A DNA stretch of 64,000 nucleotides from Ficedula albicollis (lineage: Eukaryota > Chordata > Aves > Passeriformes > Muscicapidae): contig NC_021678.1 in NCBI RefSeq assembly GCF_000247815.1, positions 28,245,749-28,309,748 of the forward strand, read 5' to 3'. Below the pieces are notes generated by a model. It was not told where the DNA came from. It searched no databases and saw only the letters and a list, made by a program, of their open reading frames with translations. The position numbers were made by a program, and so were the translations under genes. Positions within the stretch are counted from its first letter, which is position 1. Each line of letters starts with the position of its first letter. Positions 25,301 to 38,217 of the stretch are shown in pieces.

Positions 25301-27322
25301 GGGTGACCTCGTGAGTGGGCTTCTGATATTTGTCCCGTACAAAACATAAGAAGGACTGCCCAAGAAGAATAGATTTTGCCCTGGCCAACCCTTCCAGGAT
25401 GAAACTCGAGGCAAAGAGGTGCCTCTCTCTACCTGTCAGCCTACACCCCCTGCCACACACTTTTTACTGTTGACTCTTCTATTTTTTGTCATGCTCTCTG
25501 CTTGTTGTCTGAGATGAGATGAAAGATTTTTAATAGTGATGGCATACAGCTCTAGAGACAAAAGGGTCTATTTCTTTCTTACCTTGGATGTGTTAAAAAC
25601 ACTCTACCTTCATCCCGCTACGTTCAAAAGGAGACAAAAGTGAAACGAAGCGAACAATTTTTCAGCAGCATTAATAAAACAACCCCAAATGATATAAAAT
25701 AGCCTTGTTTCACATGACAAACACAGTACCCACGAGCTTTGGCTCCTCTCATGAAGAGAGAGAGAGAAAACCTTCAGAACTTTTTCTGGGCTCTCAAACT
25801 TCCAGCGCGGTTCGTAGGGGCTGTAATTTAGCCCCAGGCATTTGAGAATCTACTTTGTGTGTTTTGGCAATGACATGAAAATGCAGAGAGAACTGTACAT
25901 CTTGCAGTTGTACGCTGAGCTAGGCGATCTGAGGGGCCTGTCTATAATAGAGGAATCATCTTTTCTTCAATGAAGTGCTACTATTGTTGTGATCCTCAAT
26001 AAAGGATATAATGGATGCATTCATGTGGTGGCTGTTGTTTGTGTGTGATTCTTTCAGCACACGGCTAAGCGCACAAGAGTCTTTTAAACTCTTCTCTACT
26101 CACATCCAGTAGTGCTAGCATTTTGTGCCAAACTAGGTTGGTTTTCCCCCTGCAAGCTTCTTTCCCTATTATTTTTGGATAAAGCCAATTGACCACGAAA
26201 TACCTCTTTATTGCAAAATGATATCTCCAAGCCCTCACTGTGGGACCATGGGTTAAAATACCACTGTAATGAACATTTGCATGGAGGTGTTGTTGATTTA
26301 AGTATTTACTTTTAAAATTAATCGCTTTGGCCCATTGTAGGCACGTTAAGAAAGTGATATTCTTCAGGGGTCAGAAGTGATATGGGAGGCTGCATCTGCT
26401 CTGGGTACCATAATGACATCAATTGCCCATTTTCATATAAGTCCAAACTGAAATTACATCTTTCATGTGAGTAAACAGCATTCTCAGGCCTTCATAAGGT
26501 GACCTGAATAAAGCAATTTCTTTCTGTTTGACTACAGCATAGGGCAGAGATTTTCAAAGACAAAAGGAGAAAGTTGTGCCTGGAAAGGCAGAAATTTGCA
26601 TAAACCCAGAGTAATGGCACGAGCAAAAAATATTTTAGCATGCAATGTGCATGTGTGCTTAACATATCACAGATGCAATCACCAACGTGTGGCCCCTGAA
26701 GGAGGGAAGGGTGCTGAGCAAGGCTGCAGCCAACAGCTGGAAGTGCACAGGATGGGCCAGGAGAGGATGCTCATTTTTCAACTGTACAACAACAACAGCA
26801 ACAACACTTTTAGAAAGAGGGTAATGGAGGAAATGCTACCTTGAATCTGCTCTAAAGAGCTTACTTCAATCAATAGGCCTACATTTAAATAAGTTTAGAT
26901 GTAATTATCCGTTGCAAATCTGGTTTTCTGCCTTGTTAGTCAGAGATCCTAGGCACTTTTATTTAAAATTTGTACTAATCTCAACCTCATTTAACTATAC
27001 AATGTGAACAGTTTAGGGAAAGAGGGAAAAAAAAAAAGAAAATCATAAAACCTTCCAACATCTTTTCTTTTTAGGCAAGTTGAAAAGGATGAGCACGTAG
27101 TAAGGTTTTTTCTCAAGTCACTTTTTAAAGATTGTTATTATCTTTTCATATTAAAGTTAACATTACCATATGCTGTTGAGCTTTTGTTGATGGCAGTGCT
27201 TAAACTGGGATGTTGTTTCCTTTGGAGATTCTTACTGCCAGTCATTAATTTACATTTTTTTGAAATTGTACAGCGAGTGCTTTGTTGATGCCTGTTTTCA
27301 TTTTGTTTCTCTCTCTTTTCAG
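22383..27322. other. Unique non-coding sequence upstream of the candidate microexon
   Basis: No coding exon, RNA gene or transposon is recognised. 24.86-25.46 kb is GC-richer with several overlapping open frames of 114-132 codons on both strands, judged to be chance. 25.5-27.3 kb is AT-rich unique sequence of the sort that often contains conserved non-coding elements, but conservation cannot be judged from one sequence. Confidence 0.4.
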
Positions 27323-27349
27323 GTCACACATGAGGAGTTTTTTCAAACA
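27323..27349 (+). other. Candidate 27-nt microexon
   Basis: The 27 bases 27323-27349 are preceded by a long pyrimidine tract ending CTCTCTCTTTTCAG and followed at once by GTAAGT, both near-consensus splice signals. The length is a multiple of 3. In phase 0 it reads VTHEEFFQT, in phase 2 it reads SHMRSFFK plus a partial codon, and the third phase has a stop. If not spliced out, the phase-0 reading ends after two more codons, so a short terminal exon is also possible. I cannot name a host gene and see no partner exons in the window. VTxEEF resembles the end of an EF-hand loop, but nine residues cannot establish that. Confidence 0.35.
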
Positions 27350-28451
27350 GTAAGTTAAGGCGATGGAATGAAATCAGTGACATCTGCCACTCACGCTGTC
27401 TTCCCCCATCCTGTTTGCCCATTGCCCCCCTTTTCTCCTTTTCTTTTTGTAATGCTCGTGGTTTTCATCCCATTCAAAGGCCACCCCCAATTCTGCCCCC
27501 CACCCCCCAGTTTCTCCAGTAATTACTCTGGAGAATGCATTTGAAGCTGAATCTCTTTCTCTCCTTCATTCTTTGGCCCTTTATGGCTGTTGGTCTGGGG
27601 ATGTCTTAATGTTCCCATATGAACTGAGATATCTCCCTTCATAAACTTCAGTCATGTCCATTTTTATTTTGTCTCTGAGGAAATCAAACAATGTGTCATG
27701 GAAATGAAGTGCCCAGCACTTAACATGATCCCATGCTGATTGTTACAGGCTTCTAGGAATTGTCCTGCTCTCTGCTTTTGGTCCCCTATTGTGGTTGACC
27801 ATCTCCATACCAATCTAAATAAATGAAATCTAATTAAAAAGAAAAAGGACGCAACTGCCTCCCAACTCCCTCTTTAAAAGCTGAATGAATAACATTGAAT
27901 CGTCTCCAGTAGGAAATTTATGAGGCTGAGAGTTAGGGTCCTGATCCTGAACTCTTTACTCATACACTAATCCTCACACATTTGATTTATCCTTTCAGCT
28001 TTGGTTCACACAATGACTCATAAAAATAAGTGATGTAGGATTGGGCCCTTCAGAATCTTGCAATGATGCAGTTTCCCCCAGCGTTTTCCTTCATTAATGT
28101 GATTTTTAACTACTGGCTATTCAGGCAGAGAAAATATACTCAGAACAGAGGTTTTGTTTTGTTTTTTTTTTTGTTTTGTTTTTTTTAATCCTTACTGCAG
28201 CACATAAAGAAGGTAGTAACTTGTCAGAGAAGGATTTGGTCCAAAAAGCATAGAGGTATGTATGTTAGATTTCTCCAGTAATAGATTTGCCTCTCCTCTG
28301 TGTCAGATTAGGACCATTGCCAAATGGGATCATCCTATTGTGTTACAGCATGGGTGCTCCCTATTACAGTGTTCTAAAGTATTTATTTAGGACAAATTGC
28401 TTAAAAAAAATAAAAGGGAAAAAGGAAAAAGGAAAAAGGGAAAGAAAAAGG
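27350..28451. other. Unique non-coding sequence
   Basis: Pyrimidine- and C-rich runs lie at about 27420-27510, and a T/GT-rich run at about 28153-28187. No gene is recognised. If the upstream microexon is real, this is intron. Confidence 0.4.
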
Positions 28452-28779
28452 AAAAGAAAAAGAAAAAGAAAAAGAAAAAGAAAAAGAAAAAGAAAAAGAA
28501 AAAGAAAAAGAAAAAGAAAAAGAAAAAGAAAAAGAAAAAGAAAAAGAAAAAGAAAAAGAAAAAGAAAAAGAAAAAGAAAAAGAAAAAGAAAAAGAAAAAG
28601 AAAAAGAAAAAGAAAAAGAAAAAGAAAAAGAAAAAGAAAAAGAAAAAGAAAAAGAAAAAGAAAAAGAAAAAGAAAAAGAAAAAGAAAAAGAAAAAGAAAA
28701 AGAAAAAGAAAAAGAAAAAGAAAAAGAAAAAGAAAAAGAAAAAGAAAAAGAAAAAGAAAAAGAAAAAGAAAAAGAAAAA
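28452..28779. repeat. (AAAAAG)n hexanucleotide array
   Basis: About 54 pure units of AAAAAG run to 28779. The left side (28403-28451) is a degraded lead-in of GGAAAAA, GGGAAAG and GGAAAAG variants, while the right end is abrupt at AAAAAC. The strand is all purine, so the tract could form triplex-type structures. Because the unit is six bases, it gives Lys-Arg, poly-Lys and Phe-Ser frames that are not genes. Confidence 0.96.
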
Positions 28780-31365
28780 CCCAGATGCTTTTTTGCTAGT
28801 ATTTCAAACTGTAACACAGATCACCACCAAAAAGGAAACAAAGGAAATTCTAGACTACAGTAAAACCTGATCTGTTTAGTATATGCCCTTAAAACTTAAT
28901 GTGCACGGTTAGGATCCAGTTAAGTGCTCTGTCGCTAAAACTTGGATTGAAGCAGCCCTGCTGTAAAGTTTCTTTCCTGATGTCATTTTAAAGTGAGAAG
29001 AGGCAAGAAGAGAAACAAATTGACACGTACTGTGATAAATTCCTGTAATGGATTAGAAACAGTGCACTGCTGTCACTGAAGTCAGAAGAACAGAACCGTT
29101 TGGGAAATGGTTCAGAGATGCTGGCTCCGGTTATTTCTTCCAGTGGAGGAATAAGAATGCTGGAAACTTGCCTTGTGTGTGTGTGATCTGGACTCAAATC
29201 CCTCTGGAAATGCATTTAAAAAAGGGAGGCCTTGTTGCTAAAGGGTATTGTTTGGAAAAATATACAAAACAACAACCAGCAAAAGGAACTGCTTTTGTAG
29301 ATGATGGGAAATATCAGGAATGGATAAAGTTATTCACACTAGGCTGAATTCTCATGTCTATCTTCCTATCTGAGAGTGAATAAGAAGGAAACAGGATTTC
29401 TTCTGTTCCTGCCTCTTCAGGTACTCAACTCAGGAGGTCCCATTAGGATTTTAAAAAGGCCAATTTTGCAGACAATTGGAGAGGCAGAAGACGGCTTGCT
29501 GACTGGTTGGAATCCCATTTATTTTGTTTTCTTCTTCTGTTTTGGGAGAGTACATTTTGGTATATTTAGGAGGTTACCCTCCAACATCTGGGAGTAATTT
29601 TCACACCAAATGTCGGGAAGACAACCCTGGGTTATTCCATTGATTCCTACCCCACTGCTGAAAACAGCACATCTCCCTGTGCTCACCCCACTTACTTCCC
29701 AACTGGGGGCAACCCACGAGAGGCTCCCCTCCTTCAAGGGCCCTTCTGCCAGGGCAGCTCTTCCTCAGGGCTGGGAGTCCACAGGAAAGAATCCAACTTC
29801 CCCCATTCCCTGCCTATGAGCAGCTCCTGTTGTACAGGAAAATGCATTTTTCTGACCCCTCCCTGTTCACCCCGACTTGAGAGGACATTCTGGGGTTCCA
29901 CCGCTGCTGACGTCCCATTGCTTCCTTATCCCACACCCCAGTGCATCCCAACCCTCTGTGAGGGGGGTTAGAAAGACCTGATGCTTTTTGGGGGGATTAA
30001 AATACAGACATTTTGCCTCAAACTAACAACATGTTTCAAAATGTGAGGAAGGAACAGAAAAGAGGCAGAGCAAAGTCTACCTGAATGGTTTTAATGGAGG
30101 TGTAGAACTATAAAAATGTGAAATATTATTATTATTTATGAACTAACCTGCACGCTCACTGCCTGAGACATCATTTTACTGACCTGTGCAAAGTGATGCA
30201 ATTCTTTGGCTTCCTTCCCTGCCATAAGTGCACCCACAGCCTGAATGGGACATTTGGGGACCCATTTCCAATATGTGGATCTCAGACCAAATTGCACAAT
30301 GACAGATGAGAGGTCTGCTTTGAACAGGAGCAGTATGCAAAGCAGTCTTCCTGGTGAATTTTAGGGTGATTTATAATGGGGAAGAGTTGTAGAAAACACA
30401 TGTGATGTTGATGGGGCAAGATGGAGCACTAAGATAACATCAATGGAAAAAGCAACACCTATTTTCATACTTGTAACATGAGCAATAACTAAAGCTATAT
30501 ATAGCCACCAAATTTGGGGCAGAGAGAAGGGAAAAAGCCCAAGGCCAGCAGCCAGCATTAAAAGAAACTGTTGAGACTCAGAATGCCACAATATCAGAGC
30601 AAAAGCAGGACTATGGTGAGGTGTCCTGTGGGGCTGAGGAAAAGGGGAATAGCAGTGTAAAGCCACTCTGGGCTAACCTGGCTTTTGCATCACTGAGTGC
30701 AGGTACCACCGTGGAGAGCTGGAGCACTCAGACAAGCCATGAGCTGCTCGGGGGGATTTCCACTGGCAGCACACAATCCAGCTGTAGAAGGGGGCATTGC
30801 AAAGCTTGTGGCACCAGACCTCAGGCACAGACGGCCAAGGGGCTGAGCAGCAGTCAACTTCCACCTATGGCCACTTGTCCTGGTTTCTGTAGATTAGAAG
30901 GGGCCACCTGCTCCCTGTAGACCTGAGAGTGGCTTGTCTTAGATTTGTTGTCTCCAGCAGCAGTCACTCAAGCAATTTTAGTGGAGGAACTGCTCTGGTG
31001 ATCCCTACTTTCCAATTTTGGCAGTGGAGAGAAGCTGTCATCAGGATTCATCTGACCTATTATTGTTCATCCCCTTTTCCTTCAAACTAGTAAAATTTCC
31101 TGCTGCTTTCCTGTGAGTTAAATACCAGGGATTTAGGATGAGCAGAGCAGCAAATCATCTGCTGGCTCTTGCTTCCCCTCTTTCCCTCTCCATCTCTCTC
31201 TGCAAGCAGCACTTCCTCCAGCACTGATTTATATTTGGTTCCACAGGATGAGAAGACACTGGGGAGGTTTTAACCTTTGACACCACAGTCACCAGAGACC
31301 TGAAGCTGAGCTCATGGCTTGTAAGAGCAGCTGTGTGGATGCCCAAAGAAACCCAGCCTACCTCT
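28780..31365. other. Unique non-coding sequence
   Basis: No gene, RNA or transposon is recognised. 29.6-29.96 kb is GC-richer with short chance ORFs. Confidence 0.4.
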
Positions 31366-31482
31366 CTGTCCTCACTCCCACCCCGGTTGTTGAGGGGTTT
31401 GTGTTTTGGTCATGATGGATGTGCCTGTCCTCACTCCCACCCCGCTTATTGAGGGGTTTGTGTTTTGGTCATGATGGATGTG
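31366..31482. repeat. Two-copy tandem duplication, 59-bp unit
   Basis: CTGTCCTCACTCCCACCCCG occurs at 31366 and 31425, and both copies run through TTGTGTTTTGGTCATGATGG. Substitutions near 31386-31389 (GGTTGTT versus GCTTATT) separate the copies. Confidence 0.92.
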
Positions 31483-32589
31483 AAGGCAAGCCATGACTGT
31501 CACCAGGAGGCTCCCCGTGCCTGTTATGACCAGAAACCCATGGTGTGGGTGAGTGCCCAAGGCACTGCTGAAATGTAATACTGCAGTAGTGTAAAGCACC
31601 ACTACAGTGGTGCAAAGTGGTGAAAAGGGATTGAAAAACAGTCCCTTTACCCCTGACTACAGTGGCTGAATGCAGAGAGTGGGAGCTCTGAACTTCTTCC
31701 AGGCTTTACCTTCAGGACAGATCATGCCAAGGTATCTCTTATGCTGAGCTTTCTAACTGACCTGTGCTGTGTGAAAAGTCCTTTGAGATCTCCAAACAGA
31801 AGGTGCTTAAGAATATCAGCTTGCTCTTAATTGAATGTGGCCTCCTGATTAGAGCAGAGATGAGCTCAGACTGCCCTTAAGAGAAACCCTGGGCATTTGG
31901 AAGGAGGACATTGTTTTCATCATCAGTGGTGAAAAATGACCTTGCCACCAAAGGAGCAGTTTCGATTTGTCCATCCAGGCAGATCACCCCAGAGCTCCAC
32001 GTGTTGATGATGCCCTCTTATTTTCATGAGGTGATGCCTATGGCCAGCTGGCAGCCAGCTCCCACTGCTGCCCAAGGTTTGGGTGGGGCAGGTGGCAAAC
32101 CACAGCTGCAGGGCTTGATGCTCATGCAGGGTTTGCTGGCTCGCACCCCCAGGCTGTGCCAGGTGACCTGCAGAGGCTCTGCTGCCAGGGCATGAGCAGC
32201 TTTCAGAAGTGCAGCAGCTGCTGCTGGCCCTGGCTGCTGTGCTGTGCTCTCTGGAGTCCTGCCACCCCCTCCTTTGGGGACATCTTGCACCCTGCAGCAT
32301 CACCCACCCTGGCCCGTGCCCCTCTGGCCTGGCTGTGCAGCGTGGGATTGCTGAGCAAACGGCTCAAACTGCCTTTTGTTCATCTTTCTAATGCTCTCCC
32401 CCACACATCACACTGGTCAGAATCCACCCATTAGCTGAGCCACGAGGCTGAAAACCTTCAAGCTTCTGACTTGCTGGTTCTCAGCAGTATTTCAGCTCTC
32501 AGAGCTCTGTCTAGGGCACATGGATACTTCTGCTTGTCTGCTCCAACAGGTGGTCTTGGAAACACAGGTTTCCTAGTTGAACTGTTATT
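31483..32589. other. Unique non-coding sequence
   Basis: 31.9-32.4 kb is GC-richer and open in several frames on both strands (up to 126 codons). It shows no motif and is read as composition-driven. Confidence 0.4.
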
Positions 32590-32633
32590 CGGACTTTAAA
32601 AAAAAAAAAAAATCAGCTTGACTCTCCTAGGGT
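32590..32633. repeat. Direct repeat copy 1 flanking G tract (44 bp)
   Basis: This copy has CGGACTTT, then 15 A, then TCAGCTTGACTCTCCTAGGGT. The same sequence, with one extra G after the A run, recurs at 33085-33129 on the other side of the G tract. Confidence 0.97.
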
Positions 32634-33083
<450 letters not shown>

Positions 33084-33084
33084 T

Positions 33085-33129
33085 CGGACTTTAAAAAAAA
33101 AAAAAAAGTCAGCTTGACTCTCCTAGGGT
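33085..33129. repeat. Direct repeat copy 2 flanking G tract (45 bp)
   Basis: Identical to 32590-32633 except for one extra G after the 15-A run (33108). Unique sequence continues from here with CTGTTTTATTTC. Confidence 0.97.
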
Positions 33130-35314
33130 CTGTTTTATTTCAATAGGGAAACAACTTACTAATTAGGGTAAGACTCTTTAAGAAAATATGTTTTCTATTC
33201 CACTGATAGTCAGTTACAAGCGATAACACTGTTAAATGTAGTGCCTAATAAATCCAGAAAAACTACCCAATAAATGTAAGTAATAACAATGATTAACAAT
33301 AAATTAAATGCAGAGAACTAGGAATGTACCACATTATTTTTAACTAGTCTGGTCCATCGGGTTCTTATTATTCAGTTTGTCCTCCACACCTGGAGTTTAT
33401 TAGAGTGTAATACAAACTAAACAGTCCCTCAGAGAGGCCATTGGAAGGGCTTAGTATAAAACAATATACAAGTTTAATAGTTGTAACTGACCTTTTTTCT
33501 TTTGCAAAAACGTATTTTGGTAACTTGATGCTTAAGGAGATGTAATGCTTTTTTACATAATCCTAATGGGTAATTTTCTTTTTGGTTTAATGTAGATTAT
33601 TTTTATTCACAAGACAGCAAGACCTATGACCAAGCCCACGATCTCCTATTCTTCCAGATATAGAATAGTTACTCAAGAGTATTTTTCTTTCTTCACCCAT
33701 CTAAAGATCAAGCAAGAAAAAGGGTTAATGCTGTAGGCTCCACAAATGATGAAAGTGTATGGTTAGAAATGACTAAACCTCACCAGAGTCATGCCTGGCT
33801 AAAGGTTTTAAGCAGCTTAAAGTTCAGGGTTGTTCAGACTCAGGTGGCTTTTTTTTGGCACAGTGAAGAGATAAGGTTCATTTGCTGCAATATGAATCCA
33901 GAGCTGACCTTTAAACACTTCTAAAGTTGGACTAGGGGCGTTGGCTGAAATAGCATATTTTATTAATATATATCCATGAGTAACAACCAAATATTCATAA
34001 TGACAAATATTTGTAGCTGGAATTTTGAGTTAGTTTTCCTCTGGATATTAATTTTAAAATGTTGGAAAATTATAATCGCCTTTTTTTCTCTCCCTCTCTT
34101 CCTCTTTCTCCCTCCCCCTTCACTTTTGAAACCACAAGCTATGTGCCATAATAAATCCACAAGACAAAAGATTATTTTCTAATTTATTTCCTGAATTTCC
34201 ATTGTTGCACTCATGCCATCTATTGGACTACAGTGTTTTCCTGTCCTATTCCCTCCTTCTCAAATAAAATGTATTTTAATGTCTCTGAGGTTTTAAAACG
34301 CTTTAAAAACTTAAAAATAGTGGTCAAAAGTGGAATTTTCCTCATGCAATGACCTGTAATATTTTGTGCTCTGCATTTCCAGTTCTGCACTACTTCTGCA
34401 CACACACCAAACCCATACATCATTTCAGACTAAAAATCCCTTTGTTTAGATGCCTTTACACGCTCCAAACCAGAACTGCTGACATTGACACTGCAAATTA
34501 GCCCATAAACCCACAAAAAACAGCTCAGAAACAATTAAGAGAGAATGTTAATTCAGAGCTGTTCAGAGGTGCAAATAAGTCAAGCAACACATGGAATTTG
34601 AAGCAGGGAACAGAAATATTTCTTTATAGTCTACATTATCTTCAGACCTACTCATCTTGCAGGATTGGCTCCAATTCTTACTCACTCAAATAGTGTTGCC
34701 AAAAACCACATACAGCTTGCTCACTCTAAGCCCTCATTTTATAATCAAAACCATTTTTATTTTGATTCATTCCCCCTTCATTTTAAGGGATGAGAATCTA
34801 TTCCTTGTTTCTGCAAATATCATCTTTGCTTCAAACACAGACTTCACTTGCTTGATAAAATAACCAGACAAACACTACAAAAATAACTTATTTTGAAACA
34901 AATAAAGGATAAGCACAATTGCCAAAGATTCTTCAGGTGTGTTGGTTTGGATTGCTTTTTATGTTCTAAGTGTCTCTGGCAGGGGAAAAAGACTCAGAAG
35001 GAGTAATACATCTGGATAATTTTGTAAAAGCAGCCAGGAAAAATGGAATTTGCTGTTGCACCAAGAGGATTTATCTTAATGGCTTATAAAGCCATTGGCC
35101 AATGATGTTGGAAGCGTGGCTCCACTTCTTTAAATGTGATATGGTCCATATTCCTAAAAAGTTAGAGTTTTAAAATTAAAAAGCTCCACAGATCCTGTGG
35201 TGGGAAGACAAATGGAAGGCGCTGTCACATGGGTGATAAACACTCAGGTTCTAAATCAGGACTGTCCCTGGCCTCCCAAAAAGGTGTTGATTGCAGGTTT
35301 TCCTGGCTGGCCAC
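33130..35314. other. Unique AT-rich non-coding sequence
   Basis: No coding or RNA feature is seen. A pyrimidine-rich tract lies at about 34079-34121. Confidence 0.4.
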
Positions 35315-35490
35315 TGGCTCAGGTTGGAAGGGACAGCAGGGCTCATCTGTTACAATATCCTGCTCAAGCAGGGTCACCCTTGAGCACCTGGATTATGCCC
35401 AGGTGGTTCTTGAGTATATCCAGTGAGGGAGACTCACAGCTCCTCCAGGCAATCCGGTGCTCAGTCACCCACACAGTAAAGAAAAGGTGA
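35315..35490 (-). mobile_element. CR1 LINE 3' region fragment
   Basis: Read on the plus strand, the segment follows the reverse complement of CR1 3' sequence: 'ggttggaagggacagcaggg', 'cctgctcaagcagggtcacc', 'gtggttcttgagtatatcca', 'gagggagactcacagctcct', then 'cagtcacccacacagtaaag'. The element is therefore on the minus strand with its 3' end on the left. It is diverged and truncated. The family call is from remembered consensus. Confidence 0.8.
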
Positions 35491-38129
35491 TGTGCTGCTC
35501 TGTGTCTGCCTTTCCAGCACACCAGTGCTGGACTCACAGAGAGTTTGGGGCTGTCCTGCCACAGGGGAGCAGGGCCACCCCACAAGGCTTCTGGTGCTCG
35601 TTGTTTTTTGTGGGCTAGGAGGAAGCAGGTGGCAGCAGCTGCCTCTTGCCAAAATGATCCAGCCCAGCAGTGTCCTTGGGAGTGCAACCCCAGCCACTCT
35701 GAGCCCACTGACATCAGTGAAAAGTTCACCAAAACCAGGAGAAACTTGAAGGGTCCTTGTTGCTTTTGCTGTCACTTCTCCTGCCAATGGGGAAAAGACG
35801 CTGGGTTTGTAGTACATGGATCTGCTCTCATTTACACTGATGTACCTTTATTCAGAGAGGAAGTCCTGGGTTACTCTGACTCAAGCTCTGCCCCTGGGAG
35901 CTGTGCAGAGTTGTTTTAACAAAGCTGTGCTCTCCACGCTATCATTTACATAACTGGATGTCTGTCCTGCTTGATCCACGCCCTCATCCATATGCTTAGT
36001 GTGAGTGTTATTTGATTTGATTTATTCTGCTTTTTTTCCGAATCACAGATTGATTCCACATAAAAATTCCTGGGGAAATCAGGCAGTTTCTGTGTAGCAC
36101 TTGATTTTCTCGACGCTGCAGCCCCCCTGAAAACTATAGTCTGAGAAGGAAAGGTACAGAGGCTGAGAATCAAAGCAGAAGGCTTCTGCAGTAAGCTGAG
36201 ACTCAAATAAAAATGCACAGACATAGGTAATGATGGCTTGGAGAAGAACAGTTCTTTTGCAATTGAATGTATTGAGCATCCAAACAAACAGTAGATTGTT
36301 TCTTGGGTTTCTTTTTTCTTTTTTTTTTTTTTACATAACATATCTTTTGGGAGTCAAAGCCCTATGCATAATTAAGGAAGTTTCTTTTTTAACCAGATGC
36401 ATTGGGATATGTGCTCTCTAAACAAAATAAATAACCATTACAGTATGAGAACTGTGGGGTCATTTTATCCCCAACCCCCTCCCTCCACTTTGAATTTTCT
36501 CTGTGGAAAATCAGATGCCATCCCTGCTGCCTCCTAGGAGCAGCACTGTGATCTTGCAGACTCCTGCATCATGGGACCCCCTGTGCTGGCAATCAGACAG
36601 CAGTGTAGACCATCTCTGGGAGGAACAAAGAGTGCACAGAGGTGGGAGGGTGGGCTGGGAACGAGGAAGCCAGAGCATCCCTGGGTGCCCTCCTTCCCAG
36701 GCCTTCTATTGGCATTGAAATGGTTTCTCTTTATTGACTCCTGCCCTTGTGCATGTCCCAGGAGGGTGTTTTTGCTCTGCCTGTGCTTATTTTTTTATTT
36801 GTGCAGGGCTTATGTGTCTGCTGGAGAAAAGTGATACCCAGGATGTCATTATGGTGTGACTGGGTTGGCATCTAAGAGGAACATGAATGATAGGATCTGC
36901 CCCAGGGGCAAAATCCTGCCCAGATCAAGGACTGCTTGTGCCCTGAGAGCTCCTAGAAAGCCTGGACCTCAGAAAGTATTTTAATGGTGCAAGCAGCAGG
37001 CTCTAATGCAGACAGAGGGCAGCAGGACACATGACAATGAGGGGGAAAACAAGTGTTGCTGTGGCCCAAATGAGCCCAAGAGTGAGTCTTGGCATGCCTG
37101 GGAGAACACTGCTTACCTGGGAATTTCTCCAGCACAATTTAGGTTTGAGTAATTAATAGGACATTTTCAAGAAAGAAGAGAAACCTGGACACAAATTATT
37201 GCTGATGGAAATGAATGAAAAACATAAATGGGCTGCATGGGGATTGCCCAGAGGCAGAGTACTTCTGAAAACCAAGCTTGCTGCTCAGGCATTTAGGTGA
37301 ATCTTGCTGTCCTTCTCATCTTGCAGGCTGGGATTCTTTTCTTTGTGCAGGCCATGTTGACATGTATGGTTCAGGTTGTTTTTTTGGGGTTGGTTTTTTG
37401 TTTTCCTTTTTCCTGAGGTATTTACGTGGAAAGCTCCTACCCCATGCTTAAAGAAGAAAAATCCACAAAAGTTAAAATTCACCTGGGGGCAAAGACTCTG
37501 CTCTTGGATTTGACATGTGTCTGGCTGCAGTCCAGATAGTCTGATTCCATTTTGGGCAAGGGAGCAGCCCTTGGCCCTAGGCAGATAGGAGGGCTCCCTG
37601 CAGTGTCTCCAACAGGGTAAGGGTGAGGGGGTTGGACAGATGATTTCAGGGCTGGGTTCAGGCTGACTGACCTGTGCTCCTCATAGCTTGGTTGGGTTGC
37701 TCCAGGGAGGCACTTCTGGAGGGGCTCAGCATGGCCATAAACCTGTAGGGCATGTGGATGCCATGTCTTACCCACTGGGGTGGCTGATGGACATGAGGGG
37801 TAGCCCATGAGATGGAGAGAGAAAGGTCTGCTCTTCCTGCACGGCCTTGGTTTTCCAAGATGAGTTTTTCATGTCAAGAGTGTTCCTCACTCACCAATGT
37901 GTCACCATGTGTCCCATCATGCTGTCCCAACATTTTCATCCTTATCTTGGGCTGCACACAGCAGGACAGCCAGCAGCAACCAGACAAATCATGGAGAAGT
38001 CCCCAGTGTCCCACAGATGTAGAACCAGGAAAGACTGGTGTTAGGGCTGCAGCATTTCCCATCCCCAGCCTGGTCCCTTGCTAGCCACAGGCTAGCCTCA
38101 GGTAGCCTCAGGTGTCTCAGAGAGCTCCA
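35491..38129. other. Unique non-coding sequence
   Basis: 35.5-35.9 kb and 37.5-38.1 kb are GC-richer and open in multiple frames on both strands (to 124 codons), without motifs. A T run lies at about 36315-36332. A short AGGCTAGCCTCAGGTAGCCTCAGG repeat cluster, a few units of about 11 bp, lies at 38087-38113. Confidence 0.4.
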
Positions 38130-38217
38130 GAGCCCATAACAGAGTTATAACAGACTTAATGACAATGCTCTTCACAGAGCCCATGGAGTTATAACAGACT
38201 TAATGACAATGCTCTTC
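38130..38217. repeat. Two-copy tandem duplication, 44-bp unit
   Basis: AGTTATAACAGACTTAATGA occurs at 38143 and 38187 (period 44), with matching flanks around AGAGCCCAT. Copies differ in the left part (CATAACAG versus CATGG), so the duplication is not brand new or its edges are imperfect. Confidence 0.9.

Noticed and set aside
28287..28870. Lys-Arg, poly-Lys and Phe-Ser repeat ORFs
   Set aside because: They come from the AAAAAG hexamer array. All frames are open because the unit contains no stop.
37117..37205. Minus-strand exon between a GTAAGC donor and a TTTCCATCAG acceptor
   Set aside because: All three phases of the enclosed sequence contain stops.
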